A stretch of DNA of 39,433 bases, from contig JAOZPU010000010.1 of NCBI GenBank assembly GCA_029932585.1, forward strand, positions 1-39,433, read 5' to 3'. The stretch's first letter is position 1. The number at the start of each line of letters is the position of its first letter. The translations under genes and the position numbers were made by a program. The notes under the pieces are model-generated. The model had not been told where the DNA came from and did not search any database. It saw nothing but the letters and a program-made list of their open reading frames with translations. The DNA is from Spirochaetia bacterium. GTDB taxonomy: Bacteria; Spirochaetota; Spirochaetia; B11-G9. Shown here piece after piece: positions 25,636 through 34,549 of this stretch.

Positions 25636-25647
25636 TTATTAACAAAT

Positions 25648-25669
25648 GGCGGTAAGTAATTCTACCGCC
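25648..25669. terminator. perfect stem-loop between convergent genes
   Basis: GGCGGTA (25648-25654) and TACCGCC (25663-25669) form a 7-bp GC-rich stem with an 8-base loop in the 42-base gap between convergent gene ends. There is no strong T-tract on either side, so termination would be moderate, but the position suggests a shared bidirectional terminator. Confidence 0.55.
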
Positions 25670-25677
25670 TAAATCAA

Positions 25678-26811
25678 CTATCTTCTACGTTGATGACGAC
25701 TTCTTTCATGAGTCTTTTTAGGGTTCTTACCTTCGGGTACAGGCTTTTTTCTGCGAATTGCATTTTTAGGAGGTACAAGGCTCTCATTTCTAAATAATCT
25801 TACTACAGCCATTTCTACTTCCTTATTTGGAGGTGTTATGGGACTTATTAGCCTTTTTACATCCTTAAAAGTATCACGAAAAAGAAAAGTTGTATTTTCA
25901 TATTCTTCTGGAAACTTAATAAAAGAGGAAACCAGAGCAGCCAGCAACCGACCTTTTCTGGTTTCATTATTAGTTTTGACCTCTTTATCAATACTTTCAA
26001 GATCTTTTATAAAACTAACTGTATGTTCATTATTTCCTTTTCTAATTAGTAATGAATTAATCTCAGGAAGCATAAATCTCAACAGATTATATTTTAAAAG
26101 TGTTTTAAATATTGGAGCTGAATAACCGGTAGCCAGTATTTTAATGACCTCTTCTGTCATTCTCGAGGGAGAGCATCTTTTTAATTCAGTACTGTATTTT
26201 TTAATACTTTTTCCTAACATAAAAGAAATAGTAGAACCTGTTGTTCCTGAATACTTAATTGCCCTTATCATTCTGACAGGGTCCTCTATAAATGTTGTAG
26301 AAAGAGGTATAAGAGATCTGATTTTTCTGTGTTGTAAATCTTTCCATCCATCAATAAAATCAATGACATACTCTTTCTCAGGATCATAGTAAAGAGCATT
26401 AATTGTAAAATCTCTTCTTTTAACATCATCTTCTATTTGGCCATAAACATTATTGTCATTGTTTTCAGATTCTGACCTGAAAGTTGAAACTTCAATAATC
26501 TTATTAGGATAATACATATGTACCAATCTAAAACGACGACCAATTATTCTGGCATTCCAAAAGAGTTTTTTTATTTTACCAGGAAGTGCATTTGTAGAAA
26601 TATCAAAATCTTTGGGTTTTTTATTCAGAATAAGATCCCGAACCGCGCCTCCTACAATGTATGCATCAAAACCAGAATCGGTCAACCTTTTAGTAATTTT
26701 TACAGCATCCTTATCCATTAAGGATTTATCTATTCCATGATCTTTTTTTGTGTAAATTCGGGCAATAGCTACCCTTTTCCCTGAAGGAGAAGTTCCATAA
26801 CGTATGAGCAA
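25678..26811 (-). CDS. pcnB: poly(A) polymerase, PcnB type
   Basis: This nucleotidyltransferase adds A tails to RNA 3' ends and so promotes RNA decay. The 377 residues show the class II motif GGAVRDLIL (54-62) with catalytic Asp68 and Asp70 in KPKDFDI, the RRDFTINALYYDP motif near 141, and the GRRFRLVH segment (91-98) that separates PcnB from CCA-adding enzymes. The C terminus ends in a strongly basic tail (RRKKPVPEGKNPKKTHERS and more Arg), as in PcnB. The start is TTG at 26811, which keeps the N-terminal HGIDK segment aligned with E. coli PcnB; the promoter at 26880-26852 supports it. Confidence 0.9.
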   Translation of the reverse strand: MLIRYGTSPSGKRVAIARIYTKKDHGIDKSLMDKDAVKITKRLTDSGFDAYIVGGAVRDLILNKKPKDFDISTNALPGKIKKLFWNARIIGRRFRLVHMYYPNKIIEVSTFRSESENNDNNVYGQIEDDVKRRDFTINALYYDPEKEYVIDFIDGWKDLQHRKIRSLIPLSTTFIEDPVRMIRAIKYSGTTGSTISFMLGKSIKKYSTELKRCSPSRMTEEVIKILATGYSAPIFKTLLKYNLLRFMLPEINSLLIRKGNNEHTVSFIKDLESIDKEVKTNNETRKGRLLAALVSSFIKFPEEYENTTFLFRDTFKDVKRLISPITPPNKEVEMAVVRLFRNESLVPPKNAIRRKKPVPEGKNPKKTHERSRHQRRR

Positions 26812-26851
26812 TTTTTATCTCGCTTGAATTTTTAGTCTATTCTGGTCTACT

Positions 26852-26880
26852 ATAATAGAAGTGAAAGATATAATAATCAA
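26852..26880 (-). promoter_or_regulatory. predicted promoter for pcnB
   Basis: TTGATT (26880-26875), 17 bases, TATTAT (26857-26852) on the minus strand; the leader to the TTG at 26811 would be about 34 bases. A TATAAT on the plus strand at 26851-26856 overlaps it almost exactly and could serve hisS, although I see no matching -35 box. Confidence 0.6.
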
Positions 26881-26893
26881 GAGGGATAGTTAG

Positions 26894-28198
26894 TTGCTTA
26901 TTGAACCAAAAATATTAAAAGGCTTTAGAGATTTTCTTCCTGAAAAAGCATTACAACGAAAAAATATAATAAGGATTCTTGAAAAAACATTTACAAGCTT
27001 TGGTTTCCAGACAATAGATACACCGGTACTCGAATATAAGGAAGTTCTTTTGGGTAAAGGAGGCGGTGAAACAGATAAACAGGTTTATGCTTTTAAAGAT
27101 AACGGCAAGAGGGATGTAGCTCTACGGTTTGATTTAACAGTACCATTTGCCCGATTTATGGCTGCACACATAAATGAATTAAGTTTACCCTTTAAAAGAT
27201 ACCATATAGATAAAGTCTGGAGAGGAGAAAATACTCAAAAAGGAAGATACAGAGAATTCATACAATGTGATTTTGATATTGTTGGTTTAGACAATGCATC
27301 TGCAGATTTTGAAATACTTCAACTAATGCATAGCTCATTTAAAGCTATGGGAGTTAATAATATTACTATAAAAATTGCTCATAGAGGTATTTTTAACAAT
27401 TTTCTTACTAAAATAAAAGCCGCAGATAAAGCTGTTGAAATTATGCGAACTGTAGATAAAATAAGTAAAATTGGTAAGGATAACGTTTTTAAAATTCTTA
27501 ACGAACTAACTGATTCAGATTCTGCCAATAATATTCTTAAATATATAGAACCAGAAAATAATTTTTTGGAAACTCTTAGAAAAATTACCCTAATGTCAGG
27601 GGGCGAATCTGAAGCTTCCAACAGGCTCTACGAAGTTTATAATTTCATGACTGAAACAGGTATTGAAGATCTATTTTCCCTGGATCCTTCAATTACCAGA
27701 GGACTGGATTATTATACAGGTATAGTATACGAAACCTTCCTTAATGACTTGCCGACTTTAGGTTCTGTTTGCTCTGGAGGCAGATATAACAACCTTACAT
27801 CTGTTTATACTAAAAAAAATCTTCCAGGAGTAGGATCTTCTATTGGACTTGATCGCTTGATGGCTGGTTTGGACGAACTTGGACTTCTTGATAAAAAGAA
27901 CCAAAGTTCTAGTGTAATTGTTATTAATATGGATAAAACTTTACAATCCTACTACCATAAACTTGCTGCTGTAATTCGGGATTCAGGATTATCCTGTGAA
28001 GTATATCTTGATACAAAAAAAATAGGTAATCAATTTAGTTTTGCAGAAAAAAAAGGAATTCCATACGCTATTTTATGTGGTACAGAGGAATATAACAGTA
28101 ATACAGTTACACTTAAAAATTTATTGACAAGAGAAAATTTTAATAAAATATCATTAAATAATGCAATATCTCTTATTAAAACTGGTAAGGTAGAATAA
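26894..28198 (+). CDS. hisS: histidyl-tRNA synthetase
   Basis: This class II synthetase charges tRNA-His. The 434 residues include the KGFRDFLPEKA start, motif 2 (HIDKVWRGENTQKGRYREFIQCDFDIVG), the histidine-specific RGLDYYTGIVYE and GGRYNNL signatures, motif 3 (GVGSSIGLDRL) and a C-terminal anticodon-binding domain. The start is TTG at 26894, after GAGGGA. It is followed with one base between by the helicase gene, so the two are co-transcribed. Confidence 0.96.
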   Translation: MLIEPKILKGFRDFLPEKALQRKNIIRILEKTFTSFGFQTIDTPVLEYKEVLLGKGGGETDKQVYAFKDNGKRDVALRFDLTVPFARFMAAHINELSLPFKRYHIDKVWRGENTQKGRYREFIQCDFDIVGLDNASADFEILQLMHSSFKAMGVNNITIKIAHRGIFNNFLTKIKAADKAVEIMRTVDKISKIGKDNVFKILNELTDSDSANNILKYIEPENNFLETLRKITLMSGGESEASNRLYEVYNFMTETGIEDLFSLDPSITRGLDYYTGIVYETFLNDLPTLGSVCSGGRYNNLTSVYTKKNLPGVGSSIGLDRLMAGLDELGLLDKKNQSSSVIVINMDKTLQSYYHKLAAVIRDSGLSCEVYLDTKKIGNQFSFAEKKGIPYAILCGTEEYNSNTVTLKNLLTRENFNKISLNNAISLIKTGKVE

Positions 28199-28199
28199 T

Positions 28200-30680
28200 T
28201 TGATAAATAAACTTCCTGTATACGAACAGAAAGATAAAATACTAAAAGAGCTTGAAAACAACCAGGTAATAGTTGTTGAAAGCCCTACAGGATCAGGAAA
28301 AACTACTCAGCTTCCAATTATTTTGCGTGAGGCCGGATATGGTGATACAGGAATTATTGGAGTAACCCAACCAAGAAGAATAGCTACTGTTTCTGTTAGT
28401 GAATTTATTTCTAATAATTTAGAAAAACGGGATAGTAATATTGTTGCCTATAAAATGCGGTTTGAAGATACTACCGATATATTTACCAGAATAAAGATTA
28501 TGACTGATGGTATTCTTCTACAAGAACTTAAAGCTGATAAACTTCTATCAAAATATTCTGTAATAATGGTTGATGAGGCTCACGAAAGAAGTTTAAATAT
28601 AGATTTTATTCTTGGTCTCTTAAAAAATATACTGGAAGTCAGACATGACTTAAAAGTAATAATATCATCTGCTACTATAAATGGTAAAATATTTTCACAA
28701 TATTTTAACGGCGCCCCTATTGTATATATCGAAACCCGTGTTTTCCCAATTCAGACAATCTATGTAAATTTGCCTACAGAGAATAGAGATGAAAATATGC
28801 TCCTGAAAATTGGAGATATTGTTTCAAATGAGGTAAGAAAAAAGGATAGAGGTGATATCCTTGTATTTCTTCCAGGGGAACGTGCAATAAAAGAGTGTGT
28901 AACACTGCTATTAAGCAGTAAAATATCACGAAAACTATTTATTGTTCCATTATATGGAAGACTTTCCAGGGAGGAACAGGAAAGAGTTTTTTTGAAAACC
29001 CCTTCAGGAAAAATTAAAGTAGTTATTGCTACAAATATCGCAGAAACAAGTATTACTATTGATGGTATAAAAACAGTTATTGATCCGGGTCTTGCAAAAA
29101 TAAATTTCTACAGTCCAAGAACTTTTACGGAATCCCTGGTAGAAAGTTCAGTTTCAAAAGCTTCCTCTAATCAGAGGAAAGGAAGAGCCGGGAGAACTGG
29201 TCCTGGAACCTGCTACAGATTGTTTTCAAAACATGATTTTGATACAAGGGATTTATTTACTCTTGAAGAAATATTTCGTACAGATCTGTCAGAAGTTGTT
29301 CTTCAAATGGCTGAACTTGGTATTACAGACTTTAAAAGTTTCGATTTTATTTCCAAACCCGGGAATCAGGGGATAACAGGAGCAATAGATACATTACGAC
29401 TTCTTGGAGCTTTAAATAGAGATAATACCCTATCGGAATCTGGGAAACTAATGGTAAAATTCCCTCTTTTACCAAGACATTCTAAAATGATTGTTGAATC
29501 TGTAATGAAATACCCTGAAGTGCTGGAGGAAGTTATCATAATTTCAGCATTTTTATCATCACACTCACCTTTTTTATTACCTCAGGGAGAGGAAATCGAA
29601 GCAAGAAATGCCCAACATCATTTTAGAGATCCTTCCGGAGATTTTTTATCCAATCTAAATCTTTATAGAGCTTACATTAAAATAGATGATATTGAAAAAA
29701 AGAAATTTTTCTGTGATGACTATTATTTGGATTTACGTACAATGAATATGATTGTTAATATCAAGGAACAACTTGAAAGTATAGTTTCTGATTTGGGAAT
29801 ACCCATAGGTTCCGGTGGAAAGCAAAAAGAACTCCTTTGTTCTATTTCTGCAGGATTAATTCAATTTGTATGTGTGAAATCTGGCAGATCTGCCTACAGA
29901 AGTCTTACAGCAGCTCAGATACACATACATCCAGGATCAGTTATGTTCAGAGAATCACCTGAATATATTGTTGCAGGAGAAATAGTAAAAACATCCCGAA
30001 TGTTTGCAAGATCAGTTTCTACTTTAAAACGAGAATGGCTTAATGAAATATCTGGAGATCTTATAAATCTTGTTCCTGAAAAAACGGGCAAAAGTCAGAA
30101 AAATAAAAAAATCAAAGATACTTCCAACACTATAAATATAAATAATTATATATTTGAGCTTATTCCTTATAAAGGCAAAAAGAAAATTGCAATACTTCCA
30201 TGGGAACAAATTAGAGATCTGGTAAAATCCACTCCTTTAGATAAAATAGCTATTTATAACAATGTAAGAGGTAAAATTATTTTTAGAGATATGGAACTTG
30301 AAACAGGAAACAGAATGGAAAATATTATTCGGGTCATTCCTCATATTAATCCTGAAAAAGATTTAGCAATAAATAGTAAATCTGGTGGCAGTTTCGATAT
30401 TAGTACAGAATTAAAGGTTTTCTCTAAAACAATTGAGAAAATTTTACATATAGTTAAAATTAAGAAAAAAGGGAGAATGCTGGGTTATCTTTCATTGGAA
30501 ACAGATGAAAATGGAACTTACTGGCTTAAAACTAAAAAGGGTCTATACGGTGCTGTAGAGGGAAGTTTGTCTTCTCTTGAAGTTATGGCCGATGAGATAA
30601 CTCCATCTATGGATCCAGCCTATGGGAAATTGGTTAGTTCTATTTATAGAAAATTAACTTCAATTTTTGAAAGCTTTTAA
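28200..30680 (+). CDS. HrpA-type DEAH-box ATP-dependent RNA helicase
   Basis: This superfamily 2 helicase has motif I SPTGSGKT (28-35), motif II DEAH (125-128), SAT (157-159), and motif VI QRKGRAGRTGPG near 325. HA2 and OB-fold type C-terminal domains follow up to about 650, then an extra C-terminal region of about 170 residues. At 826 residues it is shorter than E. coli HrpA (about 1300) and near HrpB in size; DEAH, RRIATVS and the C-terminal layout fit the HrpA/HrpB group but do not settle which. The start is TTG at 28200, one base after hisS. The role is likely RNA remodelling in translation or decay, which would fit the neighbouring pcnB. Confidence 0.88.
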   Translation: MINKLPVYEQKDKILKELENNQVIVVESPTGSGKTTQLPIILREAGYGDTGIIGVTQPRRIATVSVSEFISNNLEKRDSNIVAYKMRFEDTTDIFTRIKIMTDGILLQELKADKLLSKYSVIMVDEAHERSLNIDFILGLLKNILEVRHDLKVIISSATINGKIFSQYFNGAPIVYIETRVFPIQTIYVNLPTENRDENMLLKIGDIVSNEVRKKDRGDILVFLPGERAIKECVTLLLSSKISRKLFIVPLYGRLSREEQERVFLKTPSGKIKVVIATNIAETSITIDGIKTVIDPGLAKINFYSPRTFTESLVESSVSKASSNQRKGRAGRTGPGTCYRLFSKHDFDTRDLFTLEEIFRTDLSEVVLQMAELGITDFKSFDFISKPGNQGITGAIDTLRLLGALNRDNTLSESGKLMVKFPLLPRHSKMIVESVMKYPEVLEEVIIISAFLSSHSPFLLPQGEEIEARNAQHHFRDPSGDFLSNLNLYRAYIKIDDIEKKKFFCDDYYLDLRTMNMIVNIKEQLESIVSDLGIPIGSGGKQKELLCSISAGLIQFVCVKSGRSAYRSLTAAQIHIHPGSVMFRESPEYIVAGEIVKTSRMFARSVSTLKREWLNEISGDLINLVPEKTGKSQKNKKIKDTSNTININNYIFELIPYKGKKKIAILPWEQIRDLVKSTPLDKIAIYNNVRGKIIFRDMELETGNRMENIIRVIPHINPEKDLAINSKSGGSFDISTELKVFSKTIEKILHIVKIKKKGRMLGYLSLETDENGTYWLKTKKGLYGAVEGSLSSLEVMADEITPSMDPAYGKLVSSIYRKLTSIFESF

Positions 30681-30683
30681 ATT

Positions 30684-30720
30684 AAATAAAAAAAGATAGA
30701 TATATCCATTTTTATTTTTT
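30684..30720 (+). terminator. AT-rich inverted repeat with T-tract after the helicase gene
   Basis: AAATAAAAA (30684-30692) pairs with TTTTTATTT (30709-30717), with a palindromic GATATATC inside the loop and a run of T to 30720. The stem is all A-T, so it is weak, but the position right after the helicase stop and just before the next promoter fits a terminator. Confidence 0.4.
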
Positions 30721-30721
30721 C

Positions 30722-30751
30722 TTGTGGTACTGATTTTCTGAATAATATACT
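30722..30751 (+). promoter_or_regulatory. candidate near-leaderless promoter for the DapF-like gene
   Basis: TTGTGG (30722-30727), 18 bases, TATACT (30746-30751), then nine bases to the ATG at 30761. The mRNA would have a leader of only two or three bases, and no ribosome binding site is seen. Confidence 0.45.
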
Positions 30752-30760
30752 ATAAGTAAT

Positions 30761-31597
30761 ATGGAAATAAATTTTTATAAATTGCAAATTGGTGGGAACG
30801 ACCTTCTTCTTGTTAATCAAATAAACAAAGCGACAATAAATCCAGATAGAATACCTTCGATTTCCAGGAATATATGTAAAAGAAGTAAAGGTGTTGGTGC
30901 CAATGGAATTATTTTTTTATACTCTGGTAGAAATAAAGAGATAAAAATGAAATTTTATAACTCTAAAGGAAGAGCTGATAACATTAGTTATGATGCTGTC
31001 TTATGCAGTGCAAAGTATATTTTTGATTATGGTATAGCAGGTAGTAAATATATAGTTATTAATAGTGACTATGGTATTTTTACAGTTGATTGCATAGATA
31101 GCATAAGCTTCAGAATAACCCTGGGGAAAGCCCATGATGAAAATGGTGAATTATTATATGAAAATTCTATGCATGATTTTAGTAAGCAGGCAATTATTGA
31201 TGGACGATCAACTGTTTATACACCTGTAACCCTGAAAGACACCGGTATTTCTGTTTTTTTTGCAAATAAACAAAAAACTGATAAAAAAGAAATTTCAAAT
31301 TATTTCCGTCAGTTAAAGAAAAAAAGACAGTATCGAACAGCTTTTATAACTATTTTTAATGATGAAGAGATAGGTGTTGAAACTTATTCTCAATATTACA
31401 GGAGAGATAATTGCTTTATTTCTGCAATAGCAGGAGTATCATCTGTAATTAATGGACTTTGTGACAGAGAATTGACTATATTCTATAGGTCAGACACCCT
31501 TTTTTTTCAGTGGGACAAAGATAATAACCAGATATATATTACAGGTCAGCCAGCTTATGTCTTTTCCGGCAGTTTTTATTATGAACAGGAGAATTGA
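30761..31597 (+). CDS. diaminopimelate epimerase-like protein lacking a catalytic cysteine
   Basis: The 278-residue protein follows the DapF pattern from end to end: FYKLQIGGND start (DapF has F.KmHGLGND), GVGANG (44-49, DapF GVGxDq), FYNSKGRADN (65-74, DapF FNaDGSev), and a TGQPAYVFSG end (DapF TGPAvxVYDG). The first catalytic cysteine loop (QCGNGARC) reads ISYDAVLC, so Cys73 of E. coli becomes Ser76. The second cysteine may persist as C218 in RRDNCFISA, but the GET and GxG elements around it are lost, as is GNPH. It is unlikely to epimerise diaminopimelate. Many spirochaetes use ornithine in peptidoglycan, which would remove selection on DapF. It is followed at once by a J-domain gene. Confidence 0.8.
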   Translation: MEINFYKLQIGGNDLLLVNQINKATINPDRIPSISRNICKRSKGVGANGIIFLYSGRNKEIKMKFYNSKGRADNISYDAVLCSAKYIFDYGIAGSKYIVINSDYGIFTVDCIDSISFRITLGKAHDENGELLYENSMHDFSKQAIIDGRSTVYTPVTLKDTGISVFFANKQKTDKKEISNYFRQLKKKRQYRTAFITIFNDEEIGVETYSQYYRRDNCFISAIAGVSSVINGLCDRELTIFYRSDTLFFQWDKDNNQIYITGQPAYVFSGSFYYEQEN

Positions 31598-31603
31598 TTA
31601 TTA

Positions 31604-32008
31604 ATGGATCCAATTATTGAAAGATTTAACAGATTAGTAAAATCTATGTTTGTAGATACCAGTGATATTGATTTTAACTATAATAATTTTTCGGGAAGTG
31701 ATAATAATGATTATGCAGAAGCATGGGAAGAATTAAACGATTTTTTATCATCTCCTGAATATGATCAGACAACTCCCTCTGTACCAAAAACTCCTGAAAT
31801 TCTTCGTCAGGATTTTAATAATATTGGAGTGCCTTTTGATTCTGATTTTTCTGTTACAAAAGAAGCTTATAAAAACTTACTTAAAAGACATCATCCGGAT
31901 AAAAACAATACAACTACCCAATCAATGAAATCGGCCACAGAAAAAACTAAAAATCTAAATATTTCATTCCAAAAAATAAAAGCATGGGAATTAGCAAAAA
32001 AAGGTTAG
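31604..32008 (+). CDS. small protein with a C-terminal J-domain
   Basis: The 134-residue protein has an acidic Asn/Asp-rich N-terminal half (about 1-65) and a C-terminal J-domain-like segment (about 67-134) with YKNLLKRHHPDKNN; HPD is at 97-99. This tripeptide stimulates DnaK ATPase. There are no G/F-rich or zinc regions, so it is a class C J-protein, an unusual layout with the J-domain at the C terminus. The start lies six bases after the DapF-like stop, with an AGGAG further upstream. Client or target unknown. Confidence 0.82.
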   Translation: MDPIIERFNRLVKSMFVDTSDIDFNYNNFSGSDNNDYAEAWEELNDFLSSPEYDQTTPSVPKTPEILRQDFNNIGVPFDSDFSVTKEAYKNLLKRHHPDKNNTTTQSMKSATEKTKNLNISFQKIKAWELAKKG

Positions 32009-32027
32009 GAAATTTATTAAATACATA

Positions 32028-33386
32028 TCAATTGTTTAATTCGTATTCATTTATCTTTCTATGCAGGGTTTTTCGACCAATCCCAAGAATTTCAGCCGTT
32101 TTTGTTTTATTCCCATTTTCATGATAAAGAGTTGCCTTTATAATTTCTTTTTCAGCGTTTTCCATACTTATTCCAATTGGAATTATTACAGAATCTTCAT
32201 TTGAATGAGATCCTACAGATGGGGGCATATCATCCAACATTATAACTGTTCCCTTACACATAACAACTGCGCTCTCTATACAGTTACGAAGTTCTCTAAT
32301 ATTTCCAGGCCAATTGTAATTATGAAGTGCTAATCGTGCTTTTTGATCAATTCCTGTAATTTCTTTACCATTTTCAACAGCAAACTCTTTTAAAAATGCA
32401 GCTGCTAACAGCTCCACATCCTCTTTTCTATCCCTTAAAGGAGGTACATGAATATTTACAACATTTAAGCGATAGTAGAGATCCTCTCGAAAATTTCCTT
32501 TTTCTGTTTCTTCTTTCAAATCTTTATTTGTAGCAGAAAGTATTCGAATATCTACTTCAATAGTTTCTTCACCTCCCACTCGTTCAAATTTTTTCTCCTG
32601 TAAAACCCTTAAAAGTTTTATTTGAACCTGCTGTGAAATTTCTCCTATTTCATCCAGAAAAATTGTACCACCATCTGAAACTTCAAATCTGCCTTTCTTT
32701 TGACCTATAGCTCCAGTAAACGAACCTTTTTCATGACCAAAAAGTTCACTCTCCAGAAGTGATTCTGCTAAAGCGGCACAATGAACTTCTACAAGTTTTT
32801 TATCTTTTCTTGGAGATAAATTGTGAAGAGCTTCTGCTATAAGTTCTTTTCCTACACCACTTTCACCAGTTATTAAAACCGAAGCTTTTGTTTCTGCTAC
32901 CTGTTCGACAATATCAAGAACCTTACGCATTTGAGAACTTTTACCAATTATACTTGAAAATTTATTTTTTTTACTTAACTTATCTATCTCTTTTTGAAGT
33001 TCACGGTGCTGCAAAAATAACTGTCTGTTTGAAAGCGCTCTTTTAACTAAAAGCGACATTCTATCAAGATTGACTGGCTTTGTAAGAAAATCAAATGCAC
33101 CATCCCGCATAGCATCAACAGCAGATTCAATTGTTCCATGACCAGTAAGTATAATTACAGGAATAGTAGGATTAGAAGCACTTATTTTACGAAGCAATTC
33201 TTCACCTGACATTTCAGGCATTTTTAAATCTGAAATAACAAGGTCAATATCACGCTTATTAATAAGATTTAAACCCTCTTTCCCATTTCCTGCAAGAAGA
33301 ATATTATAACCATCCATTTCTAAAGAACGGCCAAGCCCTTCCCTTATGTTTTTTTCATCATCTACAATTAAAATATTAAATTTCAA
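32028..33386 (-). CDS. NtrC-family sigma54-dependent response regulator
   Basis: The protein is 452 residues from the TTG at 33386, which has AAGGGG five bases upstream and gives MKFNILIVDDE; a TTG five codons further up lies inside the kinase gene. It has a receiver domain (phospho-acceptor D53, Lys103 in LTKP), a sigma54 AAA+ domain (Walker A GESGVGKE 174-181, Walker B IFLDE, and GSFTGA at 221-226 where GAFTGA is the consensus), and a Fis-type helix-turn-helix at the C terminus. It activates sigma54 promoters when phosphorylated by the upstream kinase. Target genes are not visible in this window. Confidence 0.93.
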   Translation of the reverse strand: MKFNILIVDDEKNIREGLGRSLEMDGYNILLAGNGKEGLNLINKRDIDLVISDLKMPEMSGEELLRKISASNPTIPVIILTGHGTIESAVDAMRDGAFDFLTKPVNLDRMSLLVKRALSNRQLFLQHRELQKEIDKLSKKNKFSSIIGKSSQMRKVLDIVEQVAETKASVLITGESGVGKELIAEALHNLSPRKDKKLVEVHCAALAESLLESELFGHEKGSFTGAIGQKKGRFEVSDGGTIFLDEIGEISQQVQIKLLRVLQEKKFERVGGEETIEVDIRILSATNKDLKEETEKGNFREDLYYRLNVVNIHVPPLRDRKEDVELLAAAFLKEFAVENGKEITGIDQKARLALHNYNWPGNIRELRNCIESAVVMCKGTVIMLDDMPPSVGSHSNEDSVIIPIGISMENAEKEIIKATLYHENGNKTKTAEILGIGRKTLHRKINEYELNN

Positions 33387-33388
33387 AG

Positions 33389-34549
33389 CTACCCCTTCCA
33401 ATCAAGTAGTCGTTTGCCTGATTGCGGCACAGGTAAATTTATTGTAAAAGTAGTACCCTGATTCTCAACAGATTCGAGGACAATATCTCCACCATGTTCC
33501 TTAATAATTTTATATACAACAGTTAAACCCAAACCGGAACCAAACTGTTTAGTTGTAAAATAAGGTTCAAATATTTTAGCCATATTTTCTTCAGATATTC
33601 CTGTTCCTGTATCACAAACATAGATATGAATAAAGTCTCCATCCCTTACGGTTTTAAAATACATCACGCCACCTTCCGGCATAGCAGCAACTGAATTCTT
33701 AATGATATTTAAAATAGCCTGTTTCATATACTTTTCGTCTATTTCAAGCTTTGGAAGATCTTCCTGCAACTCACATTCAATAGTTACAGAAGCTTCTTCC
33801 AATTCATATTTAACAAATTCCAATAAATCTGTAAGAACTTTATTTATGTCCGATTTCTTCATTGTAGGATTCATTGGTCTTACAGCAAATAGAAAATCAA
33901 CTATTATATTATTAAGCCTTTCAACCTCTTCATTTAATATTTCCAGATATTTACCGGAAGTTTCTTCCTTTAACTGTTTATCTCTTTTCAAAGACTTTTG
34001 CATAAGCTGTATATGAATACTTATAGACCCTAGAGGATTCTTAATTTCATGAGCAACTCCTGCAGCAAGAGTAGTAAGAGAAGCTAAATTTTCTGCACGT
34101 CTTAATCTGCCATCTCTTTTTTTCCGTTCAGTTATATCTGATACATGTAAAAGACTTCCCTGTATAGACCCTTCTCTTACAACAGGCATAATATCCAACC
34201 ACAGAGTTTTGGAAATACCAGCTATTTTAATAGTAAATTCCTCTTCACTTACTTTTTCTGCATTTAAAAGTGTTTTTTGTATAAATTTTGATATATCATC
34301 ATCATCAATAACTTCCCAAATAATAGAATCATCCAGATCTCCAGAGGAAAAAGGTATAAGTCTGTGAGATCTTCTATTGTGAAAAACTAATTTATTGTTA
34401 GTATCTGTTACAAGTATACCATCTGTCATAGAGTTTAAAACTATTTCCAAAAGTTCATTTTCTGAAGTTAATTCCTCAAGTAAATCCTGAACTTGTTCAC
34501 CACTGAGTTTATCAATTTTTTTTAAAGCCTTTTTAAAAAATTTCCTCAA
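33389..34549 (-). CDS. cytoplasmic PAS-domain sensor histidine kinase
   Basis: The 386-residue protein has a coiled-coil-like start, a PAS domain (about 30-140), a HisKA dimerisation domain with H-box AGVAHEIKNP (His167), then the ATP-binding HATPase: N box (NIIKNSVAAM), G1 DTGTGIS, F box PYFTTK, and G2 GSGLGL. No transmembrane helix is seen, so it senses an internal signal, as NtrB/AtoS-type kinases do. It overlaps the delta-prime-like gene by 4 bases and is followed directly by the NtrC-type regulator, its likely partner. Confidence 0.92.
   Translation of the reverse strand: MRKFFKKALKKIDKLSGEQVQDLLEELTSENELLEIVLNSMTDGILVTDTNNKLVFHNRRSHRLIPFSSGDLDDSIIWEVIDDDDISKFIQKTLLNAEKVSEEEFTIKIAGISKTLWLDIMPVVREGSIQGSLLHVSDITERKKRDGRLRRAENLASLTTLAAGVAHEIKNPLGSISIHIQLMQKSLKRDKQLKEETSGKYLEILNEEVERLNNIIVDFLFAVRPMNPTMKKSDINKVLTDLLEFVKYELEEASVTIECELQEDLPKLEIDEKYMKQAILNIIKNSVAAMPEGGVMYFKTVRDGDFIHIYVCDTGTGISEENMAKIFEPYFTTKQFGSGLGLTVVYKIIKEHGGDIVLESVENQGTTFTINLPVPQSGKRLLDWKG

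Noticed and set aside
33389-33401. NtrC-type regulator starting at the TTG at 33401
   Set aside because: The TTG at 33386 has an AAGGGG ribosome binding site at the correct distance and matches the family N terminus.
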